Shown: piece after piece, positions 27,262 through 40,190 of the stretch
How the letters are laid out: each line of letters opens with the position of its first letter
How positions within the stretch are numbered: the first letter of the stretch is position 1
NCBI RefSeq assembly: GCF_021155765.1
Contig: NC_060112.1
Span: 12,028,001-12,092,000 of the forward strand
Length of the DNA stretch: 64,000 nucleotides
Reading direction: 5' to 3'
Origin: Diprion similis
Taxonomy: Eukaryota > Arthropoda > Insecta > Hymenoptera > Diprionidae
Notes under the pieces: model-generated
The model's input: the letters and a program-made list of their open reading frames with translations, nothing else
Databases searched by the model: none
What the model was told of the DNA's origin: nothing
Program-made: the position numbers and the translations under genes

Positions 27262-30200
27262 TGTATATATATGTATACATTTATATTCGATTCTCGGTAA
27301 ATTATCATTTATTGTCTATAGGCAATAACGCGGAGGCTGCAGTAAAAATACCGGAACGTATGTATACGTATAATTTAACAGATACATCTGAGCGAACTTC
27401 CAATTTTGTAAACGTGTTTAAAATCTTACGCGGAATAGAAGAATAGAAGTGGTAAATTGGGGTTTGTTTAATCCGCAAAGTAAATACTTGTAGGTATGCA
27501 GATTCAAAATCTGATTCAACAGTTTTGTGAAATTGTAAAAAGCACATACATATGTTCTTCAATAATTATTTGAAATTTGAAAAAGAAATGGAAATCATCC
27601 ATGTTTATTGGGGAAAAAATGTTTGAAACAGTGAATACGAAATACCATTCGATATGTCATTCCGCATTCCAGATCCACATGGAGTTCAAGTGAAACCTTT
27701 TCAAACAGGGATGTAATACCCAGAGTTCGAAATGTACGCACGCATATATTTAACATTGAGACTGCGTCCCTTTGTAAATCTACAAATGTTGGTATCACGT
27801 GAATCTGAATATCAATATTGAAAGTGTGCGCGAGTTTATTGCAGCAAGCATTGCCCCGGCTTCCCTTTTTCCTTATTCTAACTCGAAGAACCGAGCGATC
27901 GTTTCAAAGTCAATTGTATATGAGCGTATCGTATTCCTGTATTTTATACACCCGTATTTTATGAACCCGAATAAATGTGTGCTTTAGAACGAAGAAGCAA
28001 GAAAAAATATGCACAACGATGTATTCCTTCGATTTTTCAATCTGCACACGCAGTTTACATCTAGTATAATGTGCATATAAGTTTCAACTGACTTTGTTGT
28101 TCACAATCTGGAAAAGTAGAGCTAATTTTATTGTTTTATTCATCATTCGGTTGTTTCAAAATGATTTCATTAGAATGAACAGGATTTTCTAAACGAAGGG
28201 AAATATTTTTTTTCATCAAAAGCCAACTTAGGGATAGAGTAAAGCAATTTTTTGCATGTTAAGAAATCTTGAAATTCACTACTTTAACTATATCAGTTAA
28301 CTATATCAATTAACTATGAAAGAATTTCTAAAACAAATGAATGATTACGCTCAAAGAAATTAATTTTACCGTTCAATACGCAAGCTGAAAATTATCATCA
28401 TCAAGCGAAAAATATTCTACAATTCTTGTCAAGCCATTAAAAACTATCAATTTAGTAAGCTTAAAAAATCGTAAGTGAATAGTTTCCGGAAAAATAATCT
28501 GTTCAAAATTTAAGCACGTTTTAAAGTTGACATGCACAGTGACATCTCAAAGCACACGAATTAATTGATACGTGAGTATTAGTATAATAGAGTCCATTAA
28601 TTGACATTAAATTAGTTTTTTGACAAAACTAATCAGATGCATTTGGTAATCTTATCCTTCCCTGTTCTTTCGTTTTTCTTTTTTCACAATCTGTAACCAG
28701 TATTTGCGTATTAAATATTGTCAGAGATGTGTCATTTCTAGGATGGTATAACGAAGGAGGATAAAATATCCTTGAATATCGTATACATGTAACGTCAGGC
28801 GTCTTTCACGGATAAACAGCGTGCAGAACAGCGTGACGGAAACCGCCGCAATTGTCTAATTCTCTACTACGTATGCACGTAAGGGGGTGGATGAGGGTGG
28901 AGCTTTGCATCCGTGAGTCGTGGGCCAAAGTAAATTTTAATACGTAGTTGAAGCTCCGTCAGAACCAGGGTACCTGATATACATATGTACTCGGGGGCAG
29001 AGAGACCGTAACACTATCACGAGCAGCCGGCTTGTTCCAACTCCGTCGAACTGGGAAAGCGCTCCGTATAATCCCCGAGCCTTTGAGGAAGAGATAGACA
29101 GATAGAGGGATGGATAGAGAGTGAGAGAGGGAATTATCTGCACATTTGACGACGTGCACGGGGACATGTGTGTTCTCCGTTACAAACTCAGTCGGCAAGT
29201 TAGGGGGGGCGGGGGTGGAGGCTCAAAGGCAAATTTGAGGTTTTGAAATTTGGATTAGAACCCCCACGTGCTGCAGGTCGATGCTCGGGGACGAGGCGGA
29301 CGATGCGTCAAGCTGCTTAGATCATCGCTGTGTGAGAGTTGCAGCCTTTGGAGACGACTACGTTATACATAATCTCTAGAATGTCTGACCAGCAGGGAAA
29401 ACAGCCCTCGTAATAATTTGATACCGATGATACAATAAATTGGTGTTAAGGCTTTACTGAAAAAAAAGTTAGATAAATAAATTACAGATGTAATGTCGGA
29501 GTGACCAGAAAATTTCGTATTGACAGACAATTCAGAATCATCTCACACTAAATATAAATGTTAACTTGTAGTGCAATTACTTGTGAATTGAAATGCAAAA
29601 TACATGCTTAGGTATTTAAACGCCTCTTATTATCTCAAACTGTGAACAAAAACTGTTCATTTACACACTCCGGTTTTGGTACGCGTAATCTAAATTACCA
29701 TTTGATTAGGGTTAACAACATCCGGCTTGTGCGAATACGTCATTTCGTAACTGCTAATATAATGATTATACAATCGGAAGTTTAAAAACATTCGATTGAA
29801 AATCTAAACTGCTTTATAACGTACAAATCTTGCGCTAATCTAGGAAAGATTATTTGATACAATTTTTTTGCAATTTTCTGCTCTATCTTGAGCATCAATC
29901 TTGTATTACTGGCAAAATTATTGATAAGTAGAAATTGTAGTAATTCCCTTAGCTGGAAATGAAAAAACTACAATTTTTAATAAGACTATAAATAAATTTA
30001 AAACTAATCTCTTGCTCTTGTTCTTGATTATAGTCTCCGTAATCAGTATTTCTACAGTAAGTGATTATCAGATCAAAAATTTTCATTCACTGATTCAAAC
30101 CAGCTCCTAATTACTAATATATGTACATTACAGTCGATGCGAGATAACACTTTCTTCCAAGCATTAATGATCGAGACGTGAATTTCAGCTGTAATATCGC

Positions 30201-30430
30201 GTCTGATTTAACGGGAAAAAATTTCAATCGGTATTAAAACTTTATGCTAACACATTTAACTTCTTTATATATTAATAATTCACTGCTGTAACAAAAACGA
30301 TGTTTGCACAAAATTGTAAAGATCAAAACGGCCACAAACGCGTTTTTATCAAGTGCACAGAACTCGATTATAAGCCAATTCATCCCGCGGTCTTTTCTCT
30401 AAGCCTGACGTACCGCAACCCACACGACGT
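24781..30430. other. Non-coding; nothing gene-like
   Basis: Long AT-rich stretch with no supported exon, tRNA or rRNA. It includes a CA microsatellite (27237-27256) and a moderately GC patch at about 28800-29390. Confidence 0.5.
27237..27256. repeat. (AC)10 microsatellite
   Basis: Ten uninterrupted AC units followed by TATA/CATG-rich sequence. Confidence 0.95.
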
Positions 30431-31270
30431 AATCGTGTAGGATGTCGTGAAGTCGGGGGCTAAATTGCTGGAAGCACGCGCGTCGAGAGAAGGGGAAATG
30501 CGTCGATTTTACTACATGGGGCGGAAAAGCGCGGACGTCCCGAAGCCGCGCTGCTCGATCATGACGCGGGTTGCTTCCAGGGCGAAAAGGAGGTGTAAAG
30601 GGGAGAGAGGAGCGGATGGAAAGAGCGGGGGGGAGGGGGGGGATGGGCAGGGGGTAGGAGGATTCGAGAAGCTAAGTGGCGAGGCACGGCAGAGAAGCAA
30701 GGGTTAACTCAATAGAGCCATAAGTCAATTACTTATCGCGAACACCCTGATATACATTGTGGATACCTACGTTCAGCCGACGAGGCATATAGACGTCGCG
30801 ACGCGATTCGACGCGCCGCGCCTCCAGATACCCGCGACTCGACTGGAGACCCCCTTGCAGAGGGTGTGAGAGGGAGAGGGAGAGAGAGAGAGACGCAGTT
30901 GCGAGAATATCTTTGATGGACGCTTCTCAAGAAAATTCAGTTAGTTAGCTTTGTGTCCTGCAAAGAGCAACGCCCCCCCCCCCCCTGTCCTCCCTGGCTG
31001 TCTGTGTCCCCGGCTCAATTAAGTTTCCGTTGTTAATTAACATCTAATATAGCCTACTCAATTTGTCGCCTCTGTATGTCTACGCGTATGCGTGCAATCA
31101 TACCTATATTTATGTCTCGGCGTATGCTCGTAGCATGGAAAAAAGGTCCCGTACAACTACGCGACGTAACAAGCGTATGGGAAGAGTTGAAACAACCTTT
31201 AAAAGCTTTGTTCCCCGTCAGTTCTATTAGAATCCTGATGCACTACGTGTAGGTACGCCAAAGGGTTGAA
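30430..31270. other. GC/GA-rich island followed by poly-C tract
   Basis: A purine-rich, GC-high segment has GGGG runs near 30628-30660, a GA tract near 30867-30892 and a C run near 30972-30985. Frames on both strands are Arg/Gly/Ser-biased and unsupported. Confidence 0.4.
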
Positions 31271-31284
31271 GACAGGTTTACTCT

Positions 31285-31930
31285 CGGCGAAAAGTGTCTT
31301 GAATACATTGCAAGACATTTCAAGTCTGTTACACGTAAATTCATGGAAAGTCATTTAATTCATGTGCATTCACTTGAAGTCATTGAAGATTTCTATGTCA
31401 CGTGAAATCACGGTTAGTCTAATAAAGTCAATGGACATAGGTCAATTAACGTAAATGCAAGGCAGCTAATGTGGTCTGAACTGACTCGATGTCGTTTGAA
31501 GTCATTTCAAGTCACGTAAAGTAGTAAATCTGAACGGACACAACGTCATTTGAATTTATTTCAAGTCACATAAAGTAATAAATCGTGTGGAGTCAACTGA
31601 AATGATTCGAGGTACATTTGAGGTCGGTTGCATGAAGTAAAGGTCGTGTCAGGTTACTTGAGATCGTACGAGCTTCATTAATACAGTTCTTACGCATGTC
31701 ATTAAAGTCATATGTATTAATCGAATCGAATCTGATAGGATCATGTGAATTAATGTAAAGTCGTAGAAGTTTTCAAATTATTTAAAGTCACACCAGTTCG
31801 CTTCAACTCATTTCGAGACATCCGACGCCGTATGAGGTGACTTAAAATCACTTGACTTAAGTTCATGAAAGCATTTAAAATCGTTTATATTTTTAAGTCA
31901 CTTGAAGTGTTGCAGTCTCAAAGTCAGACG
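31285..31930. repeat. Degenerate short-period repeat (AGTCACTTGA-like words)
   Basis: About 650 bases are built from imperfect copies of words such as GAAGTCA, AAGTCACGTAAAGT, CATTTGAAGTCA and TCACTTGAAGT, at roughly 10-22 base spacing. Two long copies (near 31499-31530 and 31552-31582) share ATTTCAAGTCACRTAAAGTA. The same word family recurs inside the last OATP-1 intron. Confidence 0.75.
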
Positions 31931-33302
31931 TAGCTGTAGGTAATACGTGCTGCACCTTATACCACCTAACCCTTAAGTGAAGGCAAAACTCTCACCACCT
32001 TAACCGAGCTGGGTATTATTATAATTTGAAAGATAATGTCTGCCGTCTTCCGCACCATATATTAGGATGCAGCATTTAATACCGTGTACCAAGCCTTCCG
32101 CAACTTCCGCAGGTGGTGTTTTAGCCCGTGCGGGTTTGTAGATATATAGATGGCGTGTATAATACAGTATATCACGCTGAGAAAACTTCGAGCATAGATA
32201 ACCTACTTGAAGAGTTAGCCCGCGTACATGCAAATTTCTGAATTATTATGCCATCCCCCACACAAATATATATATATACGTGTATATTATCTCCGACGTC
32301 GCGGAATTACGCTGCTGCAATGTATTTCACAGGCAGTTATACTGGAGTCTATATGCATCTAAATTTTCCTCCGTACCTCTGGCTACGCTTCTCGAGTCGG
32401 GGTAATTAGCGAATCGCTTATCCGTTTGTAGTTCCGGCACTGTTTTCACAGCTTTTTCAAACCCGCTTTACTGAATCGTAGCTGAATGCGATTTCCTTGA
32501 ACTTGGTTATAAGTAAACAGTTATCCATCTCAAAAGCACATTCACACATAATGAATCGGAACTTCGCTGCTCAGTCAATGTGGCGTTCGATTTATTTGAT
32601 GATTGTAATCAACTTGATAATTGTATGGCCGTTTAGGGACAGAAAGTTGGAATCATCATCGATCCCTTGGCCAGATATGGCAACTTTGAGAGAATATCGA
32701 GTACCGAACATGAAAGGATGTAGAGACATAAGTCAGGACCCCTGTTCTATCTTGTTAGTCCTGCCTCGATGGAAGTCTTGGATTCTAACGGCTCTCAAAG
32801 TCCAGGCAGAACCGCCAAAGCTCGGCTACCAGAAGCTGGCTTACCGTTAGTTCGCCTCAGAGTGGTCATTACGACGGCCACTGTGCGTTCAACGGTCTTT
32901 CGAAATTTCATCCGAATAAGACGGATCCTAGAATCAATGCAATGTAACCGTGTTGCCGCAACTTTCCCAATTAGAGGGACTCACCTGCTGAGTTGCAGCC
33001 CTTCGCATGCCTGATTATTGCCGCCCTTCTGGCTGACCACCGTTTATCGGCTGGTCAGTTCAAGAGCTTCCGACCCACGTTGTGTTGTGGTCTGCGGTCC
33101 TTTTTTTTTAAGTTTTGAGGCAGTTAGCCTGATTGCAATTGTTTTGGTGATTTCTTTTGCTGATTGTCCGTTCTTACTACGTCTTCTCCATTTCACCATG
33201 AAGTCCAGTGAAGATGAAAAACAGTTCCATCCGAAACTATTGGATTCTATACCAGGTTATTTCGTGAAAATGTCACGTACACAATTAAACGCTGAATAAA
33301 TC
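31931..33302. other. Non-coding; unsupported open frames
   Basis: Contains TA-rich simple sequence (about 32260-32290) and moderately balanced DNA. Plus-strand frames at 32497-32850 and 33018-33299 start at chance ATGs or alternative codons, lack acceptors or donors at useful places, and resemble no family I know. Confidence 0.45.
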
Positions 33303-33303
33303 C

Positions 33304-33650
33304 GCCTGCATTTATGCAATTCAGGGTGCATTAACCAACATCAGCCTGCCTGCAGGCAACTCAGAGTACATTTTACCGATCAACATTCGTCTCATCGTTC
33401 ATGATTCGCTGACGCCTAACTCTTTCCAATTAAATCGCTGGACCACGGGATGGATGCCGATTGGTAAAATGTATGTTAAAATGCATGAATTCAGATGGTT
33501 CGGTAAAATGTAACCTAAATTACATAAATTCAGGTGGATTTTGGTGAAATGTACCCTGAGTTGCATAAATTCAGGAGGTTTACGGTAAATGTACCCTGAG
33601 TTGCATAAATTCAGGCGGGTTCCAACAAAGTGTACTCTGAATTGCATAAA
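33304..33650. repeat. 41-bp minisatellite with an inverted arm
   Basis: At least four units of about 39-42 bases run from 33463 to 33650. The core is GGTAAAATGTACCCTGAGTT, then GCATAAATTCAGG and a variable end. Upstream, 33304-33377 carries the same words in reverse orientation (GCAATTCAGGGTGCATTAACC, then ACTCAGAGTACATTTTACC). The inverted sets are separated by about 85 bases. A minus-strand frame over it encodes a repeated CN-GYI peptide, which is only the repeat translated. Confidence 0.85.
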
Positions 33651-33699
33651 TGTATACAGACTTGCCTTATAAATTGTACAGTCTACACTATGAATTAGG

Positions 33700-34110
33700 C
33701 GTTGACAAACGGATCAAATGGTTTCTAGCGAAAGGCGGGTTGGTATCGATTAGGGGCTGTCGAAAAATTTGAACCACGAGGGTTGGGCCGAGGGGGCGCG
33801 GGTGCGTTCCGAGACACGTTTAAAGAATTAAGTCTTGGTAATACGAAAGAAGATTCTCGAAGCCGAGGTCTGAAAGCGAAGCATTGTCTGCAGCGTAAGC
33901 CTGGCATTCAGTGGCCTCCTGGCTTCGCGTATAAATTGCGATGGAGAACCGGTAGAGGCCGGGCGAAGGGTTGGGCGCGGCGGGGTCGGCTCTTCGGGTC
34001 AGGGGTAACGGGGCGCGGAGAGGGACGGAGAAATAAGAAATTAAGAGAGAGTCTTAGAGAGAATAAAGCTAAGAATTAAGACGGGAGCGAAGAGAAGCAG
34101 AATGGAATGA
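33700..34110. other. GC-rich patch, no supported gene
   Basis: GC-high sequence with GGGCGCGG-type words. The plus frame at 33783-34079 is Arg/Gly/Lys-rich with no splice signals or recognisable domain. Confidence 0.35.
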
Positions 34111-36283
34111 GCCGCGGGGCTTAAGGACCCTGGATTGTTACTCGCGGGTCATTTAACAAAACAATTTCGAGTTAACCCCATCTCTTCCTTTTCTTTCTTA
34201 ATTTTTCCCTCTTTTGTTTTCTGTACTCTTTTTTGTGGTACTGATTTTTTTTGCCTCTATGATGTTTACTTGTCATGGCGCCAAGTCCGGTCATGTATCA
34301 GCCATAATCGATTCAGTCATTTCTTCATTTCTTACATTGCAAAGAGGTACAAAAATATATCATTTTTCTCGCAAGACGGTTGGATATTTGTCGAACAAAA
34401 TCATCCGACATAGACTGGAATGTTCAATCTGTACTAGAAAAGTTTTTTGAACAATACAAGTAAGACATAATGCATCAGCCATTGCGTGCAAGAAAATTGA
34501 TTTACCTGCACACTTTTTTTTATCGTAAAAAGTGTTTTTTTTTTTTTTTGGCTTGACGCACCACAAATAATTCCTAATGTCCAGTAATTTCTCCGTGAAT
34601 TTTACGTCTAAGATCATGAAATAATGAATAATAATTATACAACTTTTCACAAGATTCCCACAAAGGCTGTGTTATCGTACACAGTTATGTAATCTGACCT
34701 GATCCGATATTCGTTTGGTTGGAAAACGTCGTTGGCAATTCGTGATTAATGGGATATTTTAATTGGAATAATATAATGACCGTAACTGGAGTGTTAAGAA
34801 AGCGATTGTGTAAAATATAATCTTTTGTTTCAACCCGGTTAGTAAATTGAGCGATACAATTATAAGGTATATAATAAGTAAGCACATTATGAACGAACCT
34901 TCTCATAATTTGCGGCTGGATGATTTTTTTTTTCTTTTCATCCTCACATTAGGTGCTTATTTTTCTTCTCACAGACGGCAGGGAAAACGGCTTGAATTGA
35001 GCTAAAAAGAGCGAAGAAATTCAATGCTCGTTCTGTGACCAGTCAATGCAAAAGAGATCGCCTCTTCGGCGACGCGGGTATCTATAATATCGGGGGTGAG
35101 TATTCAGGCTTTTTCAGAGATAAATAAAAGTAAAGCGTAAAGCAAAGATAGGTGATGCCGTGTACGAGGAAAGGGGCTGTCTTTCTCGTTTTTCGTCTCT
35201 CGTTCCATGCTCAAGAGACAAAATAAATATCAAATGTTTTTCATCGCGCGGTTGTGCAGGGAACGTGTAATCCTCAAACGAGGTTCGACGGTTCTTCGGG
35301 GGATGGGAAAGATTTCTACCAATTATCGATACCGTTCCTTTTGATCTGCGTTCGCGAGCACTGTGTTGATTTTCAAAACTCTTACGGTGTGCATTTGCTT
35401 GTGTGTATATCTGTAGGTATAATGTACATAAATATATCTATAAGCATATGTATGCCGTTATATTTTCATGGCGAAATAAAATTATTGCTGTCCGAAAAAG
35501 GAATGAAAGAGAGGAAAAGACGATCTGAAAGAAAATTCAAATAAATCGTGCTTCCTGTTTTTTCACCGGGAAAAATACGTCGCTTGTAGCTGATGTCTCG
35601 GTGATACTTTCAACCCTTTTTGCTACTTCACATTTATTCTTTTTTAGACTGCTTTCTAGCCTGGTTTTCCGGTCACATTAGCACAAAGTTGTCGAATGAC
35701 TGATCGAGGATATGAATAGATAAATCTACATGAATTATGCAAATATTACTGAAACTATGATTTGATAGTTTTCAGAAATCGATATATTATATGGCTACTT
35801 CTAAGCAGGTTTTAAAGTAATTAGTTAATTTTAAAATTAAAAATGTTTTAGTCAAACAGGCATCATTCTATCGAATCTATCAAAAAATTATTCTTCTAAA
35901 GACGTGTTGGTAAAAAATTAGTAGGTATTCGGAAATCCTTCCGGTTGAATCAGGGGAGAAGTATTCGAATACAAAGCACGACAAGTTTTGAAAATTAATG
36001 GACTAGATGTCCGCGAAAATTCAAAGTAGTTTTTTCACGAGGCGTTACTATTTTCGTATCCTCGATTTTCTCATTCACTATTAATATCGATAACACAGGA
36101 TGTGAACTAAAAAAATGATCAGGTTGTAGTTCATGATGCGATGTATAATTTCTCGTTTCGTTGCATTATATTTGTGAAGTCGAGTGTGTGCATCTAAATT
36201 TTTGCGTACTGACGATAATGATTATGATATATTTCAAACATTCATGTCGAAATAAATCGAAGAATTAAAAGGTATAATTTATA
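34111..36283. other. Non-coding, AT-rich
   Basis: No exon supported. Poly-T runs occur near 34519-34550 and 34925-34940. Confidence 0.5.
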
Positions 36284-36948
36284 TGAGGCATTCCATAACA
36301 CACCGACCTACGTATGACCCTCATCTGGCTGATTTTTTTAATTTTTAAGTATGGTGTAGAGAATACAAAAAAAAATGTTTCACCGAGTTTTGGATTTTTT
36401 GGACACCGGGTTAGATTTTTACTGCTTCCCAAAACACGAAAGCCCAATTTTCGAATAAATATCGGTAATCGATTGATTTCAAATTTGTCTCATGAACTCT
36501 TTGTTAAGGAACGAAAATTTCGAGACCAAGATTGAAGTGGTCAAGCTTTTGGTTTAGAAGCTACAGGCGAAACAAGGCGAAAACGAATAAAATATGAATT
36601 TTTAGCTTTTAAATGTATATTCAATTCGATTTTTCTTTCGTTTTAATTACTTGTTTTGCCTCTAACATCTGAACCAGAAGCTTGCCCACTTCCGTCTTGG
36701 TCTCAAAATTTTCGTTTTATAACAAGAAAGTCATGAAAAAAATTTGAAGTCAATCGATTGGGGCTATTCATTCGAAAATTGTGTTTTGATGTTTTTGGGA
36801 GCAGTAAAAATCAAACCCTTGATCCGAAAAATCTAAAACTCAGCGGAAGATGATATTTTTGAACACGCTACACCATACTTAAAAATAAATAAAATCGCCG
36901 ATAGTGAGAGTCAGACGTAGGTCGGTTGGTTCGGAGTGGAATACCTCA
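36284..36948. mobile_element. Fold-back / MITE-like element (about 665 bp)
   Basis: The two halves are imperfect inverted copies of each other over roughly 330 bases, with the centre near 36615. The left end TGAGGCATTCC and right end GGAATACCTCA are complementary, and both are flanked by TATA (36280-36283 and 36949-36952), a likely target-site duplication. Matching inner blocks include ACCGACCTACGT / ACGTAGGTCGGT, TTTTTAAGTATGGTGTAG / CTACACCATACTTAAAAA, and AATCGATTG near the middle of each arm. No transposase is encoded, so it would be non-autonomous. The superfamily is not certain. Confidence 0.85.
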
Positions 36949-36952
36949 TATA

Positions 36953-39857
36953 TAAAGCAATATAAACACCGTAGACAATTCATCAAGATCTGCGATTCAT
37001 AAAAGAGTTGTAATCCAGGGTCGTCGGTACTTTGCGATGAATTGAGGGGGCAGGTGGCAACGCTGGCATAACCTCAGCTCGCGATGGGGTGGCGAAATAG
37101 GGACCTCAGGGTTTTAAGAGGGGAACCATTGTCATGCTAAGTACCCAACCTATGGAAGAAAAATTCTGTCATTTTTCGAGCTTCGAACTGGCATTTATAT
37201 GCGCGTCGATTCCGCATTCAGGACTCGTCTTTTATATCTCCAATTTTCGATTCACGGAGTTTGCTTATACTGTGGACGAGTGCAAGCGAACACGCATTTA
37301 ACGATTTGTAGAAAGCTATTTCTTTTTTCTCTCTTAACAGGATCAGGATGATTGTATAATAATTTAGACAGGCTTGAGGTGTTCTTTAAACAATTTATCT
37401 CAACATTCTTATTCCCGTAATTAAAACAGAAATCTAAACATCTTTTGCAATAATGCATCTTTGGATAGAAGGTTAAAATAGAAATCCTAGCTCAGATTAT
37501 GCATGAAAATCGACGAATGGTAACTCAACTTTAAGTCATTCACAACCCGCGAAATTCATCCGAATAGTTTTGCGCTCATTTTGTGTGAGCTGGGTAATCG
37601 GACCTTCCACTCTACGACCAGCCGCGTCCGAGGGTAGATTAATTCCATTATGACTGTTAGTCCAACACTCGAGAATCCCCCGTAAATCAAACACCCTTCA
37701 AATAATTAATAGTTATTTTAACTGCCCGCCCTGTAGCCGAACGTGTATACGATACATGCAACGCGATCGATTTGTCCATCGGAAACTGAGAAATTTACTA
37801 CTTCTGATAAGCAAAGTAGATTTTACTAATGCAAACTGTATATTTTCAGCATAAAACTATCAGAATTTCAACCGGAGAGATGAAAATGCGAATCATGATC
37901 GAAACGTTACGATTAAAATCTTTCCATGCTACGTACATTTGGAAGATGAATTAATTCCATGACGTTAAAATTTAGCGGATATATCGATCTAACTATAAAA
38001 GTTATACTTCTTAACTTAACAAGAGATCTTGTTAATCTGCAATAATCTGCCTCATTTCCTGGTACATATTAATTCCTGCTATATAATATGTTATTATAAA
38101 ATATTGATTACAGTGAATTAATCAGCAATGTGATTATATTATTTAGTTAGACATGCATTTTGTGAACCTAAAAAAATTGCGAGATTTGATTCTGATTCTG
38201 GGTGATTGTACCGAATTTCTGATACTCTGTAAACAAGTGCATACATGTATATTATTGTAATTGGCTAATTGCCGTTATCAAAAGATTTCAGCGCCATTCT
38301 CCGTTCTACGTAATGATAAAGCTCAGGATTATTGGAGAGCTAATGATCAATTTGAGACTCAAAGTTTTCCAAATATTTACAACTATTCCATCAGTAAATT
38401 AATTATTACTTAAGAATTTCTAAAATTTCCAAGATTTCAAATCCCAGATGATTTTTTTTCTAATAGAAATATTCGTTTCAAAATATCAGTCAACCGCGAT
38501 CCCATCAGAGCCGTGTTATAATTAATTAATTACGCGTAAGAGAAATAGCATTGCGGTGCCACGACTCGCTGTATTCGTTTCAATTTGTTCGCGGCTCCGG
38601 TATGATTTTGGTCCATTAATTAAGTTCGAGTCAGAGCTGTGAACGTAGAGTACATTCGACTTGGAATACTCGACCCGAGGGCATGAGATTGGCAATTAGG
38701 TAGACGGTCGCAAACGGAGGTGGAGGAGGGATACATTCCTCCTTTTCGGAACCAAAAAAAAAACCAAAAAAAAAAAAAAAAAAAATGAACATAATATATA
38801 AAAAGTGTTGTATCTACTAATAAAAGCGGTCTTACTTTTAAAAGCAACCGCTGCTACCGTTGCCGGTAAAATAGGGGGGATTAGTTCGTGCCCAGGAGCA
38901 CGGAGGCTTAAGCATTGATGAGGTTTTTAAATGGGTTCTTCTTTGACGGCGACGAGTCGAGGAGGGGTAGGCAAAAGAAGAAGAAAATGGGGAGGGAAGT
39001 AGCCGACTATACTCGCCGTAGCAGAGGGGGCGGGGGCGGATATTTACCGGGAGATTAAAAAATCGAGGGAAAAATTAAGTGTTACGGGGGCACGAGCGAC
39101 CCCTTCCCCCTCCTCCCCTCCCCGTACCACCCAGACTTAATTCCATGTAATCCTCGCTAAGATTCCCCCCCAGCGTCGAGACGCCCTCTGCATGCTCGCT
39201 GCATCGCGACCCCGTTGCGGTGGAAACTCGAGGCTCATTGTGATCGAAAATGTGCAATCGATTCCACTTTCGTAATATAATTTTTATCGTTAGAGTAAGG
39301 GTTTGAATTTTATTGGGATTGCAACAAAAATTTGGCACAAGTAACCGTTCAGTGTGATCTTATCGTCAATTTATTGCTGCGCAAAAATTGCAAAGAATAG
39401 TAACACGTGTATTACGTTTTCTCGTTAGAGTTGAAAAATTCGTTTTTATTTTGTATTCGGGAGTGTATTTTGAACGGTTAGAATAATGAAATGAGAAAAG
39501 TTCGTGACAGACTTTCCAGTAATAAAAATAATTTTATTTTAATACTCAACCAGCAATTTTAATAGAACTTGGAGTTGTTTTAGCTATTTTGGATTGAGTC
39601 AAACGGAAGAAAACAAATTTAACGATGCCGTCATATTTTGTTGCTTAAAAATACTTAAAACTTCTTCCAGTTGTTGCATTGTTATGATAAGTCAACTGGC
39701 AGAGATTCCACTCGCAAGTTCGACTCCGAAACTACAACTTTCGCCGATTTACCGTCATTCAAAGGACAGCGCGATGCTGGCGAATAGTGCGGAGCAAACT
39801 GCGAGCGACCCCCAGACGGTCGGAGAGCTTAATTATAAAATAATTAAATAAACTTAC
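36953..39857. other. Non-coding; A-rich tract and GC patch
   Basis: AT-rich to 38600, then an A-rich tract (38754-38785) and a GC-rich, purine-rich patch (about 38860-39240). No exon supported. Confidence 0.5.
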
Positions 39858-39950
39858 CGGTTGATTACTCGAGGTCAAGTCGATGTGTGGGCGATACAAA
39901 TATTTAGAGGCTGGACTGGCCACCGATGTTATTAGCAAATTAGCTGACAT
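39858..39950 (-). CDS. Putative alternative first coding exon of the minus-strand gene (distal)
   Basis: An ATG at 39950-39948 opens 31 codons (MSANLLITSVASPASKY ... LTSSNQP) that end exactly at a consensus donor (CAACCG|GTAAGTTT), in phase 0. Alternatively, an acceptor-like TTTCTTTGATGTCAG ends at 39944, making this an internal exon starting at 39943 in phase 1. A GC-rich, CTC-rich stretch lies just upstream on this strand (39960-40180), which suits a promoter. Phase 0 at the 3' end matches the acceptor at 6371, as does the exon at 17895-17821, so the two may be alternative starts of one gene. The protein is not recognised. Confidence 0.5.
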
Positions 39951-39959
39951 CAAAGAAAA

Positions 39960-40190
39960 GCTTCGCGCCGGTCACTCACTCCGCTAATGGAAAGCTCTCC
40001 TCTCGTCCAACGCCGACTTGACCGTCCCTCCTTGCACCCTCCTCCTCCTCCTCCTCCTCCTCCTCCTCTCTTCCGAGGCCAGTCTTCCCCATCCTTCCAC
40101 GGTGCATCCAAATACTTTGATATCTCGTACATGGGGCGAAGCATTTTGCCACCCCACTGCCTGGGAGCCTCAATTTTATAGAGTTAATGC
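39960..40190. promoter_or_regulatory. GC-rich stretch with (CTC)n upstream of the 39.9-kb exon
   Basis: GC-balanced sequence containing an eleven-unit CTC run (about 40038-40070). On the minus strand it lies immediately upstream of the putative first exon. Regulatory role inferred from position only; the Leu or Glu/Gly runs in its frames are repeat translation. Confidence 0.35.

Noticed and set aside
32497..33299. Two plus-strand frames of 117 and 93 codons
   Set aside because: No family resemblance, no splice sites at useful positions, and AT/GC pattern like the flanks.
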